A stretch of 64,000 nucleotides of DNA from Alcaligenes parafaecalis (GTDB lineage: Bacteria; Pseudomonadota; Gammaproteobacteria; Burkholderiales; Burkholderiaceae_B), in NCBI RefSeq assembly GCF_026344135.1, contig NZ_JAPKNA010000002.1:496001-560000 (forward strand). The letters run 5' to 3'. Below are positions 60,339 to 64,000 of the stretch, in pieces. The first letter of the stretch is position 1. Each line of letters begins with the position of its first letter. Under the pieces are notes generated by a model, which was not told the DNA's origin, made no database searches, and saw only the letters and a list, made by a program, of their open reading frames with translations. Made by a program: the position numbers and the translations under genes.

Positions 60339-60521
60339 GTTGTTTGTGGTGGTAGTGCTCCACTCAGATGAAGCCAAAGCAGCAGAAATTGGTTTTAAAT
60401 TTTGCTTTTCCCTCCGACCTCTTCGGCTTCCCAAACGAGCCCAGCTTCCAGCTTCGAGAATTGTCATCCAACCCAAAAGAGTTCCTTTTTAAACAGTCTC
60501 TGGAATCTGAAGTAATTCTGA

Positions 60522-60751
60522 GTCGTTCGAGTGGGGGGGCTCTGGCGGGGCGATTCAGATGGCTTGCCGCGGGCGAGTGATTGCGTAGGGATGCAAGCGA
60601 CCTGCTGTTTGAGCCGGACGCTTGTACTTGGTCCGGGGGACCAAGTACCCGGCGAGTTCAGGTCGCGCCCGTAGCAATCACTCGACAAGGGCACCGGTGC
60701 ACAGCACCGGCAAGCTATCAGCCCAGCCGGAGCCCCCCCCACTCGAACGAC
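60522..60751 (+). repeat. Structured repeat element, copy 3 (candidate RNA, sense on plus strand)
   Basis: This 230-bp element is bounded by arms 60522-60551 and 60721-60751, paired except for one bulge, one mismatch and one U.G on the plus strand. Inside: P1b 60558-60569/60708-60719 (one G.U); P2 60574-60584/60674-60684 (CGAGTGATTGC/GCAATCACTCG); P3 60597-60604/60659-60666 (GCGACCTG/CAGGTCGC). The P4 region is identical to copy 2. Stems P1, P1b, P2 and P3 differ from copy 2 but remain paired, while the joining segments are conserved. The minus-strand frame through it also resembles that of copy 2, which follows from the shared core and does not show coding. Confidence 0.88.
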
Positions 60752-60922
60752 GTCTTCAGAACGCCTTCCTTCAATCCAGAGGCGGTACCAAGCCCCTAAT
60801 GGTGTCCAACCGTTCTCACTCAAACCCCACGCTTTAAATAGGCTGCTTCAAGCTGCAACAAGATATTAGAACCAACACTGATCAAACCAGTACTCTGCAG
60901 GACAAAACAAAGCACAAAACAA

Positions 60923-60950
60923 GAAGGGCATCTCGAATGAGATGCCCTTC
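60923..60950 (-). terminator. Terminator downstream of gltX
   Basis: A 12-bp perfect stem (60923-60934 with 60939-60950, GAAGGGCATCTC/GAGATGCCCTTC) with a 4-base loop is followed on the minus strand by a T-rich run. It lies 20 bp beyond the gltX stop codon. Confidence 0.85.
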
Positions 60951-60969
60951 AAGCAATTAGCTAAGCCTC

Positions 60970-62379
60970 TTAGAGCCCAGCCAAACGCCCCAATACCTTA
61001 TCGCGACCAACCAAAGCCAGCACAGCATCCACCGCAGGTGTCTGCTTCTGCCCCGTCACCGCCACCCGCAAAGGAATAGCCAACTTGGGCATCTTGACCT
61101 CATGATCCGCCAGAACCTGTTTGATCAACGCAGCCAGATTCTCCGTATTCCACTGTGGCAAGCTAATCGCCTTGCTGGCAAAGTCCCGCAACAAAACACG
61201 CGCTTCCGGCGTCAACACCTCGGCCATCAGCTCATCACTGGCAGGCTCGAAAGGACGGCAGAACAGCAAAGCACCTTCAGCCAACTGATTCAAGGTCTCG
61301 GCACGGTCTTTCAGCAAGCCCATGATGCCAGGCACATCCTGACCATCCGTCTTGCCACCCAAAGCCTCAATACGCGGAGCTACACGCTCGGCCAGATCCG
61401 CATTGTCGCTGGCCTTGATGTAATGCGCATTCACCCAGTTCAACTTCTTGGGGTCCCACTGCGAAGCAGATTTGCTCAGACTGCGGGTATCAAACCATTC
61501 CACCAACTGCTCGCGGGTGAACAGCTCGTCATCACCGTGACTCCAGCCCAAACGAGCCAGATAATTGATCATGGCTTCAGGCAGATAACCGTCCTTGTCG
61601 TAATCCATGATGCTGACCGCGCCATGGCGCTTGGACAGCTTCTCGCCATCAGGGCCCAGAATCATGGGGACATGACCGTACTCGGGCAAGGTAGCACCCA
61701 AGGCCTGCAAGATCACAATCTGACGCGGCGTGTTGTTCACGTGGTCATCACCACGAATCACATGAGTGATGGCCATGTCCCAATCGTCCACCACCACGCA
61801 GAAGTTGTAGGTAGGCGTGCCGTCAGGACGCGCAATCACCAGATCGTCCAGCTCGCTGTTATCAAAGCTGATGCGGCCCTTCACCATATCGTCCCAACTC
61901 GTCGCGCCGGATTGCGGGCTCTTGAAACGAACCACAGGCTTGCGGTCAGCCGGGATAGCAGGCAATTCCTTGCCAGCCTCAGGACGCCAGGTGCCGTCAT
62001 AACGAGGCTTCAAACCCTGAACACGCGCCTTCTCGCGCATGGCTTCCACTTCCTCGGGGCTGCTGTAGCAGTAGTAGGCATGGCCGTCCTTCAGCAACTG
62101 GGCGATGACCTCGCGGTAACGATCCATACGCTGCATCTGGTAGAACGGGCCTTCATCCGCATCCAGACCCAACCACTGCATGCCATCCAGAATGCCCTGC
62201 ACCGCCTCGGGGGTGGAGCGCTCCAGATCCGTGTCTTCAATACGCAGCACAAAAGTGCCTTGATGATGACGGGCAAAAGCCCAGGAAAACAGTGCCGTGC
62301 GCGCACCGCCCAGGTGCAGATACCCAGTGGGCGAGGGGGCAAAACGGGTGCGAATGACGTTGGAAGTAGACGTGCTCAT
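60970..62379 (-). CDS. gltX: Glutamyl-tRNA synthetase
   Basis: GltX charges tRNA-Glu. The 469-residue class I synthetase has the HIGH-type motif in APSPTGYLHLGGARTALFSW (HLGG) and the KMSKS-type motif KLSKRHG. Its C-terminal all-helical anticodon-binding region has bacterial length. Motif FRIEDTD appears as LRIEDTD. It converges on the catabolic cluster, with structured element copy 3 and two terminators between. Confidence 0.97.
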   Translation of the reverse strand: MSTSTSNVIRTRFAPSPTGYLHLGGARTALFSWAFARHHQGTFVLRIEDTDLERSTPEAVQGILDGMQWLGLDADEGPFYQMQRMDRYREVIAQLLKDGHAYYCYSSPEEVEAMREKARVQGLKPRYDGTWRPEAGKELPAIPADRKPVVRFKSPQSGATSWDDMVKGRISFDNSELDDLVIARPDGTPTYNFCVVVDDWDMAITHVIRGDDHVNNTPRQIVILQALGATLPEYGHVPMILGPDGEKLSKRHGAVSIMDYDKDGYLPEAMINYLARLGWSHGDDELFTREQLVEWFDTRSLSKSASQWDPKKLNWVNAHYIKASDNADLAERVAPRIEALGGKTDGQDVPGIMGLLKDRAETLNQLAEGALLFCRPFEPASDELMAEVLTPEARVLLRDFASKAISLPQWNTENLAALIKQVLADHEVKMPKLAIPLRVAVTGQKQTPAVDAVLALVGRDKVLGRLAGL

Positions 62380-62483
62380 AACTTGTGTGTGGCCTTGACC
62401 TTGGGGACGCCCGGATACGGGACCGAATCTGCGTATTTTAACTCAGCCCGCCAACTAGGAAAGAATGGCGGCGCAGAAGTGTC

Positions 62484-63125
62484 CTAATGCCCCGTTTCTG
62501 TATTCAGTTGATCGAACTGGCGCACCAGTTCCGCCAGCGAACCGGCCTGCATTTTCTGCATCACACGGGCGCGACGAACCTTGACGGTTACTTCCTTCAC
62601 ATCCAGCTCGGCAGCAATCTGCTTGTTCAGCAAACCCTGCACCACACGCATGAATACATCACGCTCGCCCGCGTTCAGACTGTCCCAACGCTGCTGCAAG
62701 GTCAGGCGGGTTCTGGCTTCTTCCTTGCGCTGCGCATCGGCTGCCAGAGCCGACTGCACCGCATCAATCAGGGCCTGATCCACAAACGGCTTGGTCAGAA
62801 AATCCCAGGCCCCATGCTTGATGGCCTTGACCGCCATATGAATATCGCCATGCCCGGTAATAAAGATGACTGGCATATGCAGCCCGCGCGACTCCATCTG
62901 CAAATGAAAGTCCGTGCCGCTTTGTTCAGGCATGCGCACATCCAGTACCAGACAGGCTGGCGCGTTGGATAGAGGGTGCGCCAGAAAGTCCCGCGTAGAG
63001 GCAAAGCTAAGTGCGTTCAAGCCCACGCTGGCCAATAAATCGTCCAGGGCGGCGCGAACGGAAGGGTCATCATCAATGATGTAGACCGTGGGCGTGTTCA
63101 GAGAGGAATCCGGATTGTCTGTCAT
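62484..63125 (-). CDS. FixJ/TodT-type response regulator
   Basis: This 213-residue regulator has a receiver domain (about 10-125: DDDPSVRAALDDLLA, phospho-acceptor Asp in CLVLDVRMPEQSG, and the Lys in FLTKPFVDQAL). It also has a LuxR-type helix-turn-helix (about 145-205: LNAGERDVFMRVVQGLLNKQ, ELDVKEVTVKVRRARVMQKM). The start overlaps the kinase stop codon by 4 bases (ATGA), so the two form a pair. The regulated genes are not visible; targets probably lie beyond the right edge or elsewhere. Confidence 0.94.
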   Translation of the reverse strand: MTDNPDSSLNTPTVYIIDDDPSVRAALDDLLASVGLNALSFASTRDFLAHPLSNAPACLVLDVRMPEQSGTDFHLQMESRGLHMPVIFITGHGDIHMAVKAIKHGAWDFLTKPFVDQALIDAVQSALAADAQRKEEARTRLTLQQRWDSLNAGERDVFMRVVQGLLNKQIAAELDVKEVTVKVRRARVMQKMQAGSLAELVRQFDQLNTETGH

Positions 63126-64000
63126 GGCGCCAAAGGTAAGGTGAAATGAAAGGCAGCACCGCCATCGGATTGGTCAGTGGCCCAGATATGGCCGTTATTG
63201 GCATCGATAATTGTGCGGCTGATGGTCAAACCCAGCCCCAGCCCGCTGGCCTTGGTGGTCCAGAAGGTATCAAACAACTGCGACAACTGCGTACCCGACA
63301 AGCCAGGGCCATTGTCTTTAATGGAAAACAGCACCTTGTTGGCTTGCGGCTTGTCGCCCGGCAAGAGGCTGGTTTCTATGGTGATGTGAGCCGCATGGTA
63401 GTCCGAAGGCGGCGACAAGGCTTCGATGGCATTGAGCAGCAAATTTGCCATGACCTGCTGAATCTGGACCCGGTCGGCATAGACCTGAGGCAGATCGGAC
63501 TGCAAGGCCAGACGCAGATCAATATGCTGACGTCGCATCTCGCCACCGGACAGGCCCAGCAGCTCTGTCAAAGCCTGGTTCAGATCAAAAGCGCTGCTGG
63601 TGGGGGCTTCGTTACGGGTAATGCTGCGTACCCGGTCCAGTACATCTTTAGCGCGCTGAGCGTCGTACACAATCCGCTGTGCGGCCGCCTGCGCCTTCTC
63701 TACATTAGGCGGCGAGGCTTCCAGCCAGCGCTGACACGCACCCGCACTGCTATTGATGGCAGCCAAAGGCTGGCTGACTTCGTGAGCAATCGAGGTGCTG
63801 AGTTGCCCCAGAGTCGTCAAACGGGACAGGCGCAGCAAGTGCTCGCGCGTTTCATGAGCGGCTGCCTGCACGGACTTGAGCTTCAGTCCTAGATACGAGG
63901 TGATGGCAATCGCAATAATGCTGATGCCGGTATTGACCAGCCCCACATCGTAGTCACCCGATCGAGTCAGCACAAAGCTGACAACGGTCAGCACCATGCT
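63122..64000 (-). CDS. Sensor histidine kinase, C-terminal part (cut by window edge)
   Basis: This is the partner kinase of the adjacent FixJ-type regulator. At least 291 residues are visible and the frame continues past 64000. A hydrophobic segment (TGISIIAIAITSYLGLKL) suggests a membrane-anchored sensor. The H-box is STSIAHEVSQPLAAI with the phosphorylated His, followed by the N-box NLLLNAIEAL, G1 DNGPGLSG and G2 GLGLGLTISRTII. The apparent Met at 63997 is probably not the true start. The sensed signal cannot be judged because the input domain is outside the window. Confidence 0.9.
   Translation of the reverse strand, partial: SMVLTVVSFVLTRSGDYDVGLVNTGISIIAIAITSYLGLKLKSVQAAAHETREHLLRLSRLTTLGQLSTSIAHEVSQPLAAINSSAGACQRWLEASPPNVEKAQAAAQRIVYDAQRAKDVLDRVRSITRNEAPTSSAFDLNQALTELLGLSGGEMRRQHIDLRLALQSDLPQVYADRVQIQQVMANLLLNAIEALSPPSDYHAAHITIETSLLPGDKPQANKVLFSIKDNGPGLSGTQLSQLFDTFWTTKASGLGLGLTISRTIIDANNGHIWATDQSDGGAAFHFTLPLAP

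Overview
The window looks like chromosomal DNA from a betaproteobacterium of the family Alcaligenaceae (Alcaligenes/Bordetella/Achromobacter-like). I infer this from gene content and order: rplU-rpmA-obgE-proB, hemL/thiE/thiD, accB-accC-prmA with a DUF3426 protein, aroE-mtgA beside an RNase II-like gene, a lysine/alanine-rich histone H1-like protein, a Bug-type solute receptor and a fused indolepyruvate oxidoreductase. Most of it is dense housekeeping sequence. I see no rRNA, tRNA, CRISPR array, phage module or insertion-sequence transposase.

Layout: mutY (cut by the window edge), ftsX and ftsE (minus, 1-1821); a general amino-acid ABC transporter aapJQMP followed by a Bug receptor (plus, 2042-7297); an OmpA-type lipoprotein (7480-8142); a 1.2 kb non-coding region with two copies of a structured repeat around a 7-bp-periodic array (8143-9362); thiC with a TPP riboswitch (minus, to about 11425); two tandem XRE regulators and a winged-helix regulator (11470-13324); dadA, proB, obgE, rpmA, rplU (minus, 13396-18066); two small stress-type genes; argJ and a MarR regulator opposite an aryl-CoA ligase (19003-23234); hemL-thiE-thiD (minus); rubredoxin, yqgE, ruvX, plsC (plus); apaH, lptG, mtgA, aroE, a TonB-like gene, an RNase II-like gene, yqiA, mpl (minus, 28276-36794); a TlpA-like protein, aroQ, accBC, prmA, a DUF3426 protein, a PfkB kinase and a lipoprotein (plus, 36903-43718); an AlkA-Ogt repair fusion, yggT, the H1-like protein and the indolepyruvate oxidoreductase (minus, 43770-50650); an Lrp regulator, a lipoprotein and yaeQ (plus); a LysR-controlled catabolic cluster (52433-60064); a third copy of the structured repeat (60522-60751); then gltX and a FixJ-type two-component system running off the right edge.

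Two items stand out. First, three 230-233 bp copies of an unrecognised element fold into the same branched structure. Every helix differs in sequence in at least one copy but stays paired, while the joining segments are conserved. Most of the non-Watson-Crick positions become G.U pairs on one and the same relative strand, so the elements look like RNA. Each copy has a heptamer-periodic tract on its 5' side and lies between convergent genes. Second, the LysR-linked cluster joins a Rieske oxygenase and its reductase, a short-chain dehydrogenase and an alpha/beta hydrolase with a purine-type permease and an aminohydrolase. I infer a pathway for uptake and oxidative breakdown of an N-heterocyclic compound whose identity the sequence does not give.
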